From assembly GCF_009857475.1 (NCBI RefSeq), contig NZ_WWCJ01000009.1, forward strand, positions 124,001 through 188,000: a stretch of DNA of 64,000 bases, written 5' to 3'. Shown here piece by piece: positions 17,758 to 27,125 of the stretch. Under the pieces are notes generated by a model that searched no databases, was not told the origin of the DNA, and was given only the letters and a program-made list of their open reading frames with translations. The position numbers were made by a program, and so were the translations under genes. The DNA comes from Pseudoduganella guangdongensis. Lineage in GTDB: Bacteria > Pseudomonadota > Gammaproteobacteria > Burkholderiales > Burkholderiaceae_D. Numbering within the stretch: position 1 is the stretch's first letter; each line of letters opens with the position of its first letter.

Positions 17758-18632
17758 ACGGGCCCTGGCACGCAGGCGAAATCGCGCTGCAGGACACGCT
17801 GGGCGTCGCCGCCCGCATGGACGAAATCGGCCGCAAGGTGATCCGCAACTACATGCCGGACCAGCACCGCGACTTTTTCGCCCGGCTGCCGTTCGCGGTG
17901 TTCGGCACGGTCGATAGCGCGGGACGGCCGTGGGCCACGCTGCGTGCCGGGGAGGAGGGCTTCATGCATTCGCCGCAACCGCAAAGCCTGGTGGTGGAGC
18001 TGCCGCCGCAGCCGGACGATCCGGCCCAGGCCGGCCTGCGCGACGGCGCGGCGGTCGGCATGCTGGGGATCGAGCTGCACACGCGCCGCCGCAACCGCCT
18101 GAACGGGCGCCTGCGCGCGCTGGACGAGGGGCGCTTTGAGATCGGCGTGGGCGAGTCGTTCGGCAACTGCCCGCAGTACATCCATGTGCGCGACTACCGC
18201 TTCGAGCGCCAGCCGGGCGAGCCTTCCGGCTTGCCGGCGCGCCGCCTGCCGCAATTCGACGCGCTGGCGCGCGACCTGGTTGGACGCGCGGGCACGTTCT
18301 TCGTCGCGACGTATTCGGGCGAGGGCGAGGCGATGCGGGTCGATGTGTCGCACCGTGGCGGGCCGCCGGGCTTTGTGCGCATCGGGCGCGATGGCACGCT
18401 GGTGGTGCCGGACTACGAGGGCAACCGCTTCTTTTCCACGCTGGGCAATATCCTGCTGAATGGTAAGGCCGGGCTGGTGTTCCCGGACTTTGACAGCGGC
18501 GGCCTGCTGCAAATGAGCGGCGACGCGCGCGTGGTGCTGGACGGGCCGGAACGGCACTGGGAATTCACCCCGCGCGAGATCGTGTGGCGCGAGGATGCCT
18601 TGCCTCTGAGGTGGGCGCTGCAGGCGGCGTAA
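17754..18632 (+). CDS. Pyridoxamine 5'-phosphate oxidase-like FMN-binding protein
   Basis: This 292-residue protein has a split-barrel flavin-binding domain seen in PNPOx-like proteins. The block [20 protein letters not shown] at about residues 40-60 is the typical first strands, and [20 protein letters not shown] followed by [11 protein letters not shown] is the typical second half. The family includes F420/FMN-dependent reductases and haem-related proteins, so the exact reaction is unclear. It overlaps the GST stop by four bases and is probably expressed with it. Confidence 0.8.
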   Translation: MNGPWHAGEIALQDTLGVAARMDEIGRKVIRNYMPDQHRDFFARLPFAVFGTVDSAGRPWATLRAGEEGFMHSPQPQSLVVELPPQPDDPAQAGLRDGAAVGMLGIELHTRRRNRLNGRLRALDEGRFEIGVGESFGNCPQYIHVRDYRFERQPGEPSGLPARRLPQFDALARDLVGRAGTFFVATYSGEGEAMRVDVSHRGGPPGFVRIGRDGTLVVPDYEGNRFFSTLGNILLNGKAGLVFPDFDSGGLLQMSGDARVVLDGPERHWEFTPREIVWREDALPLRWALQAA

Positions 18633-18642
18633 CTCTGCTACC

Positions 18643-21600
18643 ATGCCACGCATGGACAGGGCTTTCCCCGCTGCGCCGGGCAGGACCAGGCTGGATGCTT
18701 TTACCGCCGTGTATGAGCACAGCCCCTACCTGGCTTTTATGATGGACGCCAAGGGCACACTGCTTGCGGCGAATGCCCATGCGCGCCGCATTGAGCGGGA
18801 ACTCGGCGCCGGCGGCCAGGCTTTCGCCCTGTTCCGCAGCTGGGCTGCGGTGGAGCTGCGCGACGACGCCATTCCCGAAGCCATGCGGCGCGGCGTCTGG
18901 CGCGGCGAGCTGGCGCTGCGCGAAACGCAAGGCGATGGCGCCCCGGTGTCGCTGGCGCTGGAATATTATGCCGGGCACGATGATCAGCCGGAGTGCTTCC
19001 GTTGCATCGTCACACCTTTGCCGGAAGCCGATTCGTATGGCTCGCGCCTGCGCTTCAAGCGCCTGTTCGACCAGCACCCGCATCCAATGTGGGTATACGA
19101 CCTGGAGACGCTGCGCTTCCTGGTGGTGAACCGCGCCGCCACCGAGGTGTACCGCTACAGCGAAGAAGAATTCCTGGCGATGACCATCGAGGATATCCGC
19201 CCGCCGCAGGAGCTGGCGCGCCTGCACGCCGACCTGGCGGCGACAGCGGGGGCGGGGCCGCAGCAATCGGGCGCCTGGACCCATCGGCGCAAGGACGGGC
19301 GCCTGCTGCGGGTGGAGATTTCCTCGCACCCGCTGATGCTGGCCGCGCACCGGGCGCGCTTCGTCGTGGCGCATGACGTGACGGACCGCCTGCGCATTGA
19401 GAAAGCGCTGCACGAATCGCAGGAGATGACGCGGCTGGTGGTCGACCATATCCCGCACCAGATCTTCTGGAAGGATATGGACCTGCAATACCGCGGCTGC
19501 AACGACGTCTTCCTGCGCGCCGCCGGCCTGGCCAGCCAGTGCGAGGTGGTGGGCAAGAGCGACTTCGACTTTCCCTGGGCGCATAACGCGCAGCGCATCC
19601 GCGCCGACGATACCGAGATCCTGCGCCATGGCACGCCGCGCCTGAACCGCGAAGACCACCTGCTGTTCGCCGATGGCAGCGTGCACTGGTTCCTGATCAA
19701 CAAGCTGCCGCTGCACGACCAGGCCGGCAAGACCATCGGCCTGCTTGGCACCATCGAGGACATCACCGAGCGCAAGCAGGTGGAACTGATGCTGCAGCTG
19801 CATAACCGCGCCCTGGAGTCGAGCAACAACGCCATTGCCATTACCGCCATCTGCGACGGCAGCGACGCTATCGAGTATGCCAATCCCGCGCTGGCCGAGC
19901 TGACCGGGCACCCGCTGCAGGAGCTGTCCGGGCGCAGCCTGGAAACCGTGCTGGCCGGGCAGGACGGCGAAGCCGCCCGCGCCGCCCTGCATGCGGCGGT
20001 GCATGCGCAAAGCGAGGTGCAGCTGATGTTGGAGGGCCAGCACCGCGACGGCAGTTCCTGGTGGGCGCAGCTGCACGTGGCGCCGGTGGGCGGCAGCCAG
20101 GGTTCGCACAGCCACCGCGTCTGCGTGCTGACCGACATGACGTCCACCATGAAGTACCAGGCGCAGCTCGAATACCAGGCCAGCCACGACGCGCTGACGG
20201 GACTGCCCAACCGCAACCTGTGCAGCGACCGCCTGGCGCAGGCCATCAGCTACGCGCAGCGCTATGGCCACACGGTGTGGGTGGTGTTCCTCGACCTGGA
20301 CAACTTTAAGCTGGTGAACGACAACATGGGCCATGGCGCGGGCGACGAGCTGCTGCGCAGCGTGGCGCGCCGCCTGCGCGAATGCGTGCGCGACACCGAT
20401 ACCGTGGCGCGCATGGGCGGCGACGAATTCGTGCTGGTGCTGCTGGACGGGAATGCGGCGACGCCCTCGCAAACGGTGCTGCGCAAAATCCTGGACAGCG
20501 TGGCGGCGCCGCTGTTGCTGGCCGGGCAGCAGCAGACGGTCAGCTGCAGCATGGGCGTGGCGCTGTATCCGGCCGACAGCACCGACCCGCAGCTGCTGAT
20601 GCGCTACGCTGATATCGCCATGTACCGCGCCAAGGAGGGCGGCCGCAACCAGGTGCAGTTCTACGAGCCCGCCATGCATGCGCGCATCGTGGAGCGGGCC
20701 GCCATCGAGGGCGAGTTGCGCGGCGCCCTGGCGCGCAACGAGATGTTCCTGGTGTACCAGCCCAAGGTGCACGTGGCCACCGGTGAAATCTCCGGCGTCG
20801 AGGCCTTGCTGCGCTGGCGCCACCCGACCCTGGGCCTGGTGGCGCCGGGGCGCTTTATCGGCGTGGCGGAGGAGACCGGCCTGATCGTGGAGCTGGGGCG
20901 CTGGGTGATCCAGACCGCCTGCGCCCAGAACAAGGCGTGGCAGGACGCCGGCCTGCCGCCGCTGCGGGTGGCGGTGAATGTGTCGGCGCGCCAGTTCCGC
21001 GACAAGGCGCTGGCGGACGAGGTGGTGGCGGCCCTGCATAGCACCGGCCTGCAGGCGCAGTACCTGGAGCTGGAGCTGACCGAGAGCATGATGATGCAGG
21101 ATGCCGACGAGGCGGTGGCCACCGTGCAGCGCCTGAAGAAAGTCGGGGTCGGGCTGTCGATCGACGACTTCGGCACCGGTTACTCCAGCCTGGCCTACCT
21201 CAAGCTGTTCCCGATCGACTTCCTCAAGATCGACCAGTCCTTTGTGCGCGACATGCTGGGCGACCCGACGATGGCGGCGATCGTGCGCTCCGTGATTTCG
21301 CTCGGGCACAGCCTGGATTTCCGCGTCGTCGCGGAAGGGGTGGAGACGGAGGGCCAGTTGGCCTACCTGCAGCGCTACCACTGCGACGAGGCGCAGGGCT
21401 ACCACCTGAGCAAGCCGATCCTGCCGGAGGAATTCGCCGCCCTGCTGGCGCAAGGGCAGGCGCGCCAGCCGGCCTTGCAGCCGGGCGAGCCATCCCTGGG
21501 CACCTTGCTGCTGCTGGACGATGAACCGAACGTGCTGTCGTCCCTGGTGCGTCTGCTGCGGCGCGATGGCTACCGCATCCTGCTGGCGCACACTGCGCAG

Positions 21601-21897
21601 GAAGCGTTTACCCACCTGGCCACGCACGATGTGCAGGTGGTGATGAGCGATCAGCGCATGCCGGAGATGAGCGGCACCGAATTCCTGAGCCGTGTGCGCA
21701 AGCTGTATCCGGGAACGGTGCGCATTATCCTGTCCGGCTATGCGGAGCTGGAGTCGGTGCTGGGCGCCATCAACCGCGGCGAGATCTACCGCTTCTACAC
21801 CAAACCGTGGGACGACCAGGCCCTGCGCGAGAATATCCGCGAAGCTTTCCGCTACTACGAGTTACTGCACGCGTCTAGCCCTGCGACAGCACGTTGA
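18643..21897 (+). CDS. Hybrid c-di-GMP enzyme: PAS repeats, GGDEF, EAL and C-terminal receiver
   Basis: The 1,084-residue protein contains about four PAS-like segments (residues 15-510), GGDEF at about 592-596 with I-site RDTD five residues before it, an EAL domain starting at about 720 (EALLRW, ELTESMMM, DDFGTGYSSLAYLKL, VVAEGVETEGQ) and a receiver at about 955-1075 with phospho-acceptor Asp near 1003 (SDQRMPEMSG). Both catalytic motifs look intact, so it could make or degrade c-di-GMP. A receiver at the C-terminus rather than the N-terminus is uncommon. Its end overlaps the convergent single-receiver gene by 23 bases. The start at 18643 lacks a strong ribosome site; ATG 18652 is an alternative. 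Confidence 0.87.
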   Translation: MPRMDRAFPAAPGRTRLDAFTAVYEHSPYLAFMMDAKGTLLAANAHARRIERELGAGGQAFALFRSWAAVELRDDAIPEAMRRGVWRGELALRETQGDGAPVSLALEYYAGHDDQPECFRCIVTPLPEADSYGSRLRFKRLFDQHPHPMWVYDLETLRFLVVNRAATEVYRYSEEEFLAMTIEDIRPPQELARLHADLAATAGAGPQQSGAWTHRRKDGRLLRVEISSHPLMLAAHRARFVVAHDVTDRLRIEKALHESQEMTRLVVDHIPHQIFWKDMDLQYRGCNDVFLRAAGLASQCEVVGKSDFDFPWAHNAQRIRADDTEILRHGTPRLNREDHLLFADGSVHWFLINKLPLHDQAGKTIGLLGTIEDITERKQVELMLQLHNRALESSNNAIAITAICDGSDAIEYANPALAELTGHPLQELSGRSLETVLAGQDGEAARAALHAAVHAQSEVQLMLEGQHRDGSSWWAQLHVAPVGGSQGSHSHRVCVLTDMTSTMKYQAQLEYQASHDALTGLPNRNLCSDRLAQAISYAQRYGHTVWVVFLDLDNFKLVNDNMGHGAGDELLRSVARRLRECVRDTDTVARMGGDEFVLVLLDGNAATPSQTVLRKILDSVAAPLLLAGQQQTVSCSMGVALYPADSTDPQLLMRYADIAMYRAKEGGRNQVQFYEPAMHARIVERAAIEGELRGALARNEMFLVYQPKVHVATGEISGVEALLRWRHPTLGLVAPGRFIGVAEETGLIVELGRWVIQTACAQNKAWQDAGLPPLRVAVNVSARQFRDKALADEVVAALHSTGLQAQYLELELTESMMMQDADEAVATVQRLKKVGVGLSIDDFGTGYSSLAYLKLFPIDFLKIDQSFVRDMLGDPTMAAIVRSVISLGHSLDFRVVAEGVETEGQLAYLQRYHCDEAQGYHLSKPILPEEFAALLAQGQARQPALQPGEPSLGTLLLLDDEPNVLSSLVRLLRRDGYRILLAHTAQEAFTHLATHDVQVVMSDQRMPEMSGTEFLSRVRKLYPGTVRIILSGYAELESVLGAINRGEIYRFYTKPWDDQALRENIREAFRYYELLHASSPATAR

Positions 21898-22258
21898 AAG
21901 CATCCAGCAGGGTGCGCGCGCGGAACGGCTTGAGCACCACCTGTTTCACGCCGCGTTCGCGCAAGGCCGCCAGCAGCGTGTCGTCGCAGCGGCCGGCCAG
22001 CACGGCCAGCGGGATTTGGGCGTTGCTGGCGCTGCGCCCCAGGCGCACCTGGTCCAGCAGCGACAGGTCGAAGGCGTCGCCGGTGTCGATGGCGATCAGG
22101 GCGCCGTGGTAAGGCTGCTGGTTCAGCATCTGCCGCGCCAGCGCGGTGCTGGCGGCTTCCTGCACTTCGGCCACGCCGAGCGAACGGGCGGTCAGGGCCA
22201 CGGTCCGCCGCAGCATGCTTTCCGGCTCGACCAGGAGCATTTGTTTCAGCTCAGGCAT
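21875..22258 (-). CDS. Stand-alone receiver-like domain protein
   Basis: This 127-residue protein has the size and hydrophobic pattern of a CheY-type receiver (MLLVEPESMLRRTVALTARS, LIAIDTGDAFDLSLLDQVRL, LAVLAGRC, KQVVLKPFRARTLLDAF). The Lys before Pro-Phe is kept. The acidic pocket and phospho-Asp are poorly conserved, with Glu-Pro-Glu replacing the usual Asp-Asp pair, so it may be a non-phosphorylated pseudo-receiver. It starts at ATG 22258, inside the last eight bases of the GAF gene, so the two are translationally coupled. Confidence 0.68.
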   Translation of the reverse strand: MPELKQMLLVEPESMLRRTVALTARSLGVAEVQEAASTALARQMLNQQPYHGALIAIDTGDAFDLSLLDQVRLGRSASNAQIPLAVLAGRCDDTLLAALRERGVKQVVLKPFRARTLLDAFNVLSQG

Positions 22259-22745
22259 GCCTGGCCTCCAGCTCCTGGATGACCAGGCTGCGCAAGGTGG
22301 ACAGGATCGCCATCTCGATGTCATCGAGCTGGCGTGGGCGGGTATCGATGATGCAGATCGTGCCCAAGGCATAGCCGTTGGCCAGGAGCAGCGGGGCGCC
22401 GGCGTAAAAGCGGATGTGGGGCGGCCCGGTCACCAGCGGGTTGTCGGCGAAACGCGGGTCGAGCCGGGCGTCTTCCACCACAAAGATCTCGGCGCGCAGG
22501 ATGGCGTGGCCGCAGAAGGAAATGTCGCGCCCCGTTTCGCAGGTGCTGCCCATGCCGATGGCCGCCTTGAACCATTGGCGGTCGGTGTCGAGCAGGGAGA
22601 TCAGGGCGATGGGCACGTCGAATTCCTGGGCCGCGAATTCAACGATCTTGTCGAAGCGCTGTTCCGGCGGGGTGTCGAGCAGCAGCAGGGCGTACAGGGC
22701 CGCCAGGCGTTCCGCTTCGTTCGGGGGCGTGGGTGCGGGCATCAT
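22251..22745 (-). CDS. GAF-domain protein
   Basis: The 164-residue protein is essentially one GAF domain (residues about 20-160). Family blocks are ERLAALYALLLLDTPPEQRF, ALISLLDTDRQWFKA, FCGHAIL, FYAGAPL and GYALGTICIIDTRPRQL. GAF domains of this subclass often precede GGDEF or kinase output domains; here the domain stands alone and is followed by a receiver-like protein in the same operon. A trans-acting sensory input module for the neighbouring signalling proteins is possible but unproven. Confidence 0.83.
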   Translation of the reverse strand: MMPAPTPPNEAERLAALYALLLLDTPPEQRFDKIVEFAAQEFDVPIALISLLDTDRQWFKAAIGMGSTCETGRDISFCGHAILRAEIFVVEDARLDPRFADNPLVTGPPHIRFYAGAPLLLANGYALGTICIIDTRPRQLDDIEMAILSTLRSLVIQELEARHA

Positions 22746-22841
22746 GGTTTGGGTACTGTAGCACGCTTACACTTTTTAGATGCCGTTCGCTTTGGTTTTC
22801 TGGCAAGATTTAGCGCGACATAATACATACGAGGAAAGCTG

Positions 22842-25229
22842 ATGCTGAAACTGTGGTTGAAACGCATAATCCTGGCCGTGCTGGTGCTGCTGTTGCTGAC
22901 CGTGCTGGGCCTGTGGTTCTTCCTGCGCGGCAGCCTGCCCCAGCTCGACGGCAAGATCACGGCCGCCAGCCTGGCCTCGGCCGTGACGGTGCTGCGCGAC
23001 GACAAGGGCGTCCCTTCCATCAGCGGCACCGACCGCAACGACGTGGCGTATGCGACCGGTTTTGTGCACGCGCAGGACCGCTTTTTCCAGATGGACCTGC
23101 TGCGCCGCATGCCAGCCGGCGAATTGTCCGAACTGTTTGGCGAGAAGGCGCTGGAGACCGACCGCATCCACCGCCTGCACCGTTTCCGCGCGCGCGCCGC
23201 GCTGGCGATCCAGGCCATGCCGGCCGCCGACCGCAAGCTGCTGGAGCGCTATACCGCCGGCGTGAACGACGGGCTGAACGCGCTGGGCACCCGTCCTTTC
23301 GAATATGGCCTGGTGGGCGCGGCCCCGCGCCCGTGGGCGCTGGAGGACTCCTACCTGGTGGCCCTGGCCATGTACATCGACCTGCAGGTGACGGGTATCG
23401 GGCGCGAACTGGCGCGCGGCTGGCTGCGCGAGAATGCGAACGCGGAGCAACTGGCCTTCCTGCTGCCGGAATCGAGCCAGTGGGATGCGCCGCTGGATGC
23501 GGCCGGCATGGCGGCGCCGGACGCGCCGATCCCGGCGCGCGCGCCGGACTGGTGGGGCAAGGGCATTGCGAAAGAGCCGGCCACGCTGGCGTCGGCCGCC
23601 TTTGTCGATGGCGTGGGCAGCAATAACTGGGCGGTGTCGGGCCAGCGCAGCGCGCATGGCGGCGCCATCGTGTCGGACGATATGCACCTTGGCATCCGCC
23701 TGCCGAGCACCTGGTACCGCCTGCTGTTGCAGGTGCCGGGCGCGAACGGCAGCACGCGCCGCATTGTCGGCGTCAGCATTCCCGGCGCGCCGGCCGTGGT
23801 GGCGGGCAGCAACGGCCACGTGGCGTGGGGCTTCACCAACAGCTATGGCGACTATATCGACCTGGTGGAGGTGGCGGCGGCCAAGGACCGTCCGGGCCAG
23901 GTCAAACTGCCGGGCGGCTGGGAGACTCCGGTCGAGCGTGTGGAGCGCATCCTGGTCAAGGGCCAGGCGGCGGCCACGCTGACGGTACGCGAAACCTCAT
24001 TGGGCCCGATCCTGCAGTCCGGCGGGCGCGAGTATGCGGTGCACTGGGTGGCGCACGAGCCGAACGCGGTCAACCTGGCGCTGCGCCATATGGAGGAAGC
24101 CAACAGCGTGAAAGACGCGCTGGCGCTGGCGCCCAAAGTCGGCATGCCGGCGCAAAACCTGGTGGTGGGCGACAGCGGCGGGAATATCGGCTGGACTATT
24201 TCCGGCCCACTGCCGCAACGCACGGCAGCGTCGGTCGATGCGACCTATCCGCTGGCGGCCAATGGCAGCTCGCGCGGCTGGCAGGGGCTGCTGCCGGCGG
24301 CGGCCTATCCGTCGGTGAGCAACCCGGCGGGCGGCCAGCTGGTCACGGCCAACAGCCGCCAGCTGGCGGGCGCCGAAGCGGCCAAACTGGGCGACGGCGG
24401 CTTTGACCTGGGCGCGCGGGCGCAGCAGGCGCGCGACAGCCTGGCGGCATTGGGCCCCAAGACCGACGAGCAGGGCGTATACAGTGTGATGCTGGACGAC
24501 CGTGCCCTGTTCATCGGCAAGTGGCGCGAACGCGCGCTGGCCGTGCTGGACGCGGAGGCGCTGCAGGGCAAGCCGCAGCGCGCCGAGCTGGCGCGCCTGT
24601 TACAGGAGAGCTGGAACGGCCGCGCCAGCACGGATTCGGTGGCCTACCGCGCCAGCCGCGCTTTCATGTGGTCGCTGTACGAGCTGCTGTACGGCGGCGC
24701 CAATATGGAGCTGGCAAAGCTGAATAAGGACGCCAATATGCGCGCCGCCTCCAGCCGCTGGCCGGTGGTGCTGGCGCGCCTGCTGGACGAGCAGCCGGCC
24801 GGCTGGCTGCCGCAGGGCCATGCCAGCTGGAAGGCGCTGCAGCTGGCCGCGCTGGACCGCACCATCGCGCATCTGGCCAAGGACGGCAAGCCGCTGGCCG
24901 CCGCCACCTGGGGCGCGCGCAATACCGCCACCATCGCGCACCCGATCGCCGGCGCGCTGCCGGGGCTGAAAAAGTGGCTGAGCGTGCCGCCCGACCAGCT
25001 GCCGGGCGACAGCAATATGCCGCGCGTGGCCGGGCCGGCCTTTGGCCAGTCCGAGCGCATGACGGTGACCCCGGGGCGCGAGGAGTACGGCCTGTTCAAT
25101 ATGCCGGGCGGCCAGAGCGGCCACCCGCTGTCACCGTATTTTCTGGCCGGCCATGCCGACTGGGTGGCGGGCAAGGCGACGCCGCTGCTGCCGGGGCCGG
25201 CGGTGCATGCCCTTAAGTTCCTGAAGTAA
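22842..25229 (+). CDS. Penicillin acylase family Ntn-hydrolase (acyl-homoserine lactone or beta-lactam acylase-like)
   Basis: This 795-residue precursor has an N-terminal signal or anchor segment (residues 8-28), a short alpha-chain region (RDDKGVPSISGTDRNDVAYA, GFVHAQDRFFQMDLLRRMPAG) and the maturation site GVGSNNWAVSG, where Ser at about 260 would become the N-terminal nucleophile of the beta chain after self-cleavage. Family blocks SDDMHLGIRLPSTWY and GGQSGHPLSPYF follow. Relatives hydrolyse beta-lactams or AHL signals; the substrate here cannot be told. The mature enzyme is periplasmic. The 3' end overlaps the convergent dienelactone hydrolase by 17 bases. Confidence 0.88.
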   Translation: MLKLWLKRIILAVLVLLLLTVLGLWFFLRGSLPQLDGKITAASLASAVTVLRDDKGVPSISGTDRNDVAYATGFVHAQDRFFQMDLLRRMPAGELSELFGEKALETDRIHRLHRFRARAALAIQAMPAADRKLLERYTAGVNDGLNALGTRPFEYGLVGAAPRPWALEDSYLVALAMYIDLQVTGIGRELARGWLRENANAEQLAFLLPESSQWDAPLDAAGMAAPDAPIPARAPDWWGKGIAKEPATLASAAFVDGVGSNNWAVSGQRSAHGGAIVSDDMHLGIRLPSTWYRLLLQVPGANGSTRRIVGVSIPGAPAVVAGSNGHVAWGFTNSYGDYIDLVEVAAAKDRPGQVKLPGGWETPVERVERILVKGQAAATLTVRETSLGPILQSGGREYAVHWVAHEPNAVNLALRHMEEANSVKDALALAPKVGMPAQNLVVGDSGGNIGWTISGPLPQRTAASVDATYPLAANGSSRGWQGLLPAAAYPSVSNPAGGQLVTANSRQLAGAEAAKLGDGGFDLGARAQQARDSLAALGPKTDEQGVYSVMLDDRALFIGKWRERALAVLDAEALQGKPQRAELARLLQESWNGRASTDSVAYRASRAFMWSLYELLYGGANMELAKLNKDANMRAASSRWPVVLARLLDEQPAGWLPQGHASWKALQLAALDRTIAHLAKDGKPLAAATWGARNTATIAHPIAGALPGLKKWLSVPPDQLPGDSNMPRVAGPAFGQSERMTVTPGREEYGLFNMPGGQSGHPLSPYFLAGHADWVAGKATPLLPGPAVHALKFLK

Positions 25230-26076
25230 AACGGCGCAGGAAGGCGACCGTGCGCTGCCACGCCAGGCGCGCGGCCGCTTCGTCGTAGCGCGGCGTGGTG
25301 TCGTTGTTGAAGCCGTGCTCGACGCCCGGGTAGAGGTGGTATTCATAGCGCACCCCGGCCGCTTTCAGGGCCGCCTCGTAAGCCGGCCAGCCGGCGCGGA
25401 TGCGGGCATCGTTTTCCGCATCGTGGATCAGCAGGGGCGCCTTGATCCTGGCGGCTTCGGCGGCGGCCGGCTGGGAACCGTAAAAAGGCACGGCCGCCGC
25501 CAAGTCCGGCTGCACCGTGGCCAGGTAGTTGGCCATGGCGCCGCCGTAGCAGAACCCCACCACGCCGACCTTGCCATTGCCGGCTTCATGCCCGGCCAGC
25601 GCCTGGTAGGCCGCGACGAAGTCGGCCCGGGTTTTGGCCTGGTCCAGCTTGCCGAACAGCTCGCGCGCCTTGTCTTCATTGCCGGGGTAGCCACCCAGCG
25701 GGAACAGGGCGTCCGGCGCGAAGGCCAGGAAACCCTCCAGCGCCAGGCGGCGCGTAATGTCCTCGATATGCGGGTTCAGGCCGCGGTTCTCATGCACCAC
25801 CAGCACGGTGGGCAGCTTGCCGCCGGCCTTGGCGGGCCGCGCCAGGTAGCCGCGCACGCTGCCGTAACCCTGCGGCGACGGGTATTCCACATAGGAGGTT
25901 TTCAAGCGTGCATCGTCGGCCGCCACCAGCGGCGCGGCGAAACTGGGCGCCATCGCGGCCAGCATGCCGGCGCCGGCGGCGGCGATGAAGTCGCGGCGGC
26001 TGAGCTGGCCGTGTACGTACTTGTCGAACAGCTGCAAAACAGAAGGGTCAAAATCGGTGGCAGTCAAGCGCGGCAT
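25213..26076 (-). CDS. Dienelactone hydrolase family protein with Tat-type signal
   Basis: The 287-residue alpha/beta hydrolase has the DLH catalytic Cys in GFCYGGAMANYL, an Asp in LIHDAENDARIRAG and His in YPGVEHGFNND. The N-terminal region SRRDFIAAAGAGMLAAMAP is a twin-arginine signal, so a folded enzyme is probably exported to the periplasm. The block VVHENRGLNPHIEDITRRLA is typical of YghX/DLH proteins. No aromatic degradation genes flank it, so the substrate is open. Confidence 0.88.
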   Translation of the reverse strand: MPRLTATDFDPSVLQLFDKYVHGQLSRRDFIAAAGAGMLAAMAPSFAAPLVAADDARLKTSYVEYPSPQGYGSVRGYLARPAKAGGKLPTVLVVHENRGLNPHIEDITRRLALEGFLAFAPDALFPLGGYPGNEDKARELFGKLDQAKTRADFVAAYQALAGHEAGNGKVGVVGFCYGGAMANYLATVQPDLAAAVPFYGSQPAAAEAARIKAPLLIHDAENDARIRAGWPAYEAALKAAGVRYEYHLYPGVEHGFNNDTTPRYDEAAARLAWQRTVAFLRRFTSGT

Positions 26077-26195
26077 CGCATTGTCTCCTTATTAACGAAA
26101 ATGTGCGTTGCCAAGTGTACCCTGACTGGTTTAAGGCCGGTTTTTGGGTGCATAATAAAAATCCCAAAGCCAGCAACCCAATAGATGAGGCAAGC

Positions 26196-27125
26196 ATGAT
26201 GAACGATTTTGCGGCCGCCTCCCGGGCCACGATGCAATTCCTGCGGCAACGCCTGGGCTTCAAGCTATGGATGGTGACCCGCACCGACGGGAAGGACTGG
26301 ATTGTGCTGTTCGCCGACGACAACGGTTACGGCGTGAAGGCCGGCCAGGTGTACAGCTGGGCCGAGATGCTCTGCTCGCGCATGGTCGAAGGGGCGGGAC
26401 CGAATATCGCGCCGGACGTGGCGCGGGAACCCGCCTACGCCAGCGCGCAGATCCACGACAAGGTCACGGTGGGCGCCTATGTGGGCGTGCCGCTGCGGCG
26501 CGCCGACGGCACCCTGTTTGGCACCCTGTGCGGCATCGACCCCGAGCCGCAACCCGAGCGCATCCGCGACGAACAGGACATGGTGGTGCTGATGGGCGAG
26601 CTGCTGGGCGGCTTGCTGGAGGCGGAACTGTCCGGCACGGAAGCGGTGCGCAAGGCCGAGCGCAACGATGTGGACAGCACGCGCGACGAGCTGACCGGCC
26701 TGTACAACCGGCGCGGCTGGGACATGCTGGCGGCGCGCGAAGAAGAACGCTGCCGCCGCTACGGCCACCCGGCATGCGTGGTGTCGATCGACCTGGACGA
26801 CCTGAAGTTCTACAACGACACCCAGGGCTACGCCTCCGGCGATGCCCTGCTGATCCGCTGCAGCAAGGCCTTGAAGGATGTAACGCGCGGCTCGGATGTG
26901 GTGGCGCGCATGGGCGGCGATGAATTCGCGATGCTGATGGTGGAGTGCGACTACTTCGACGCGCAGGCCATGCTGCTGCGGGTGCAGGAGACGCTGGCCG
27001 GCTACGATGTGCGCGCCTCGATCGGCATGGCGATGCGCAAGCCCGGTATCGACCTGGAGGAATCGCTCGCCATGGCCGATGCCGAGATGTACCGCGCCAA
27101 ACGCTCACGCAAGGTTCTGAACTAG
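26196..27125 (+). CDS. GAF-GGDEF diguanylate cyclase
   Basis: The 309-residue protein has an N-terminal GAF domain (about residues 15-150; WSEMLCS-like block SWAEMLCSRMVEGAGP, GAYVGVPLRRADGTLFGTLC) and a GGDEF domain with its signature at about 240-244 and I-site RGSD five residues before. It is probably an active, feedback-inhibited diguanylate cyclase in the cytoplasm. ATG 26196 has GAGG upstream; the frame extends further back without a ribosome site. Its last 21 bases overlap the convergent acyltransferase gene. Confidence 0.85.
   Translation: MMNDFAAASRATMQFLRQRLGFKLWMVTRTDGKDWIVLFADDNGYGVKAGQVYSWAEMLCSRMVEGAGPNIAPDVAREPAYASAQIHDKVTVGAYVGVPLRRADGTLFGTLCGIDPEPQPERIRDEQDMVVLMGELLGGLLEAELSGTEAVRKAERNDVDSTRDELTGLYNRRGWDMLAAREEERCRRYGHPACVVSIDLDDLKFYNDTQGYASGDALLIRCSKALKDVTRGSDVVARMGGDEFAMLMVECDYFDAQAMLLRVQETLAGYDVRASIGMAMRKPGIDLEESLAMADAEMYRAKRSRKVLN

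Noticed and set aside
18565..21627. A 1,020-codon open frame antisense to the PAS-GGDEF-EAL gene
   Set aside because: It is rich in His, Gln, Arg and Ala with no domain pattern, the usual shadow of a GC-rich coding strand; the same holds for the long antisense frames at 1195-2208, 13585-14901 and 61116-62984.
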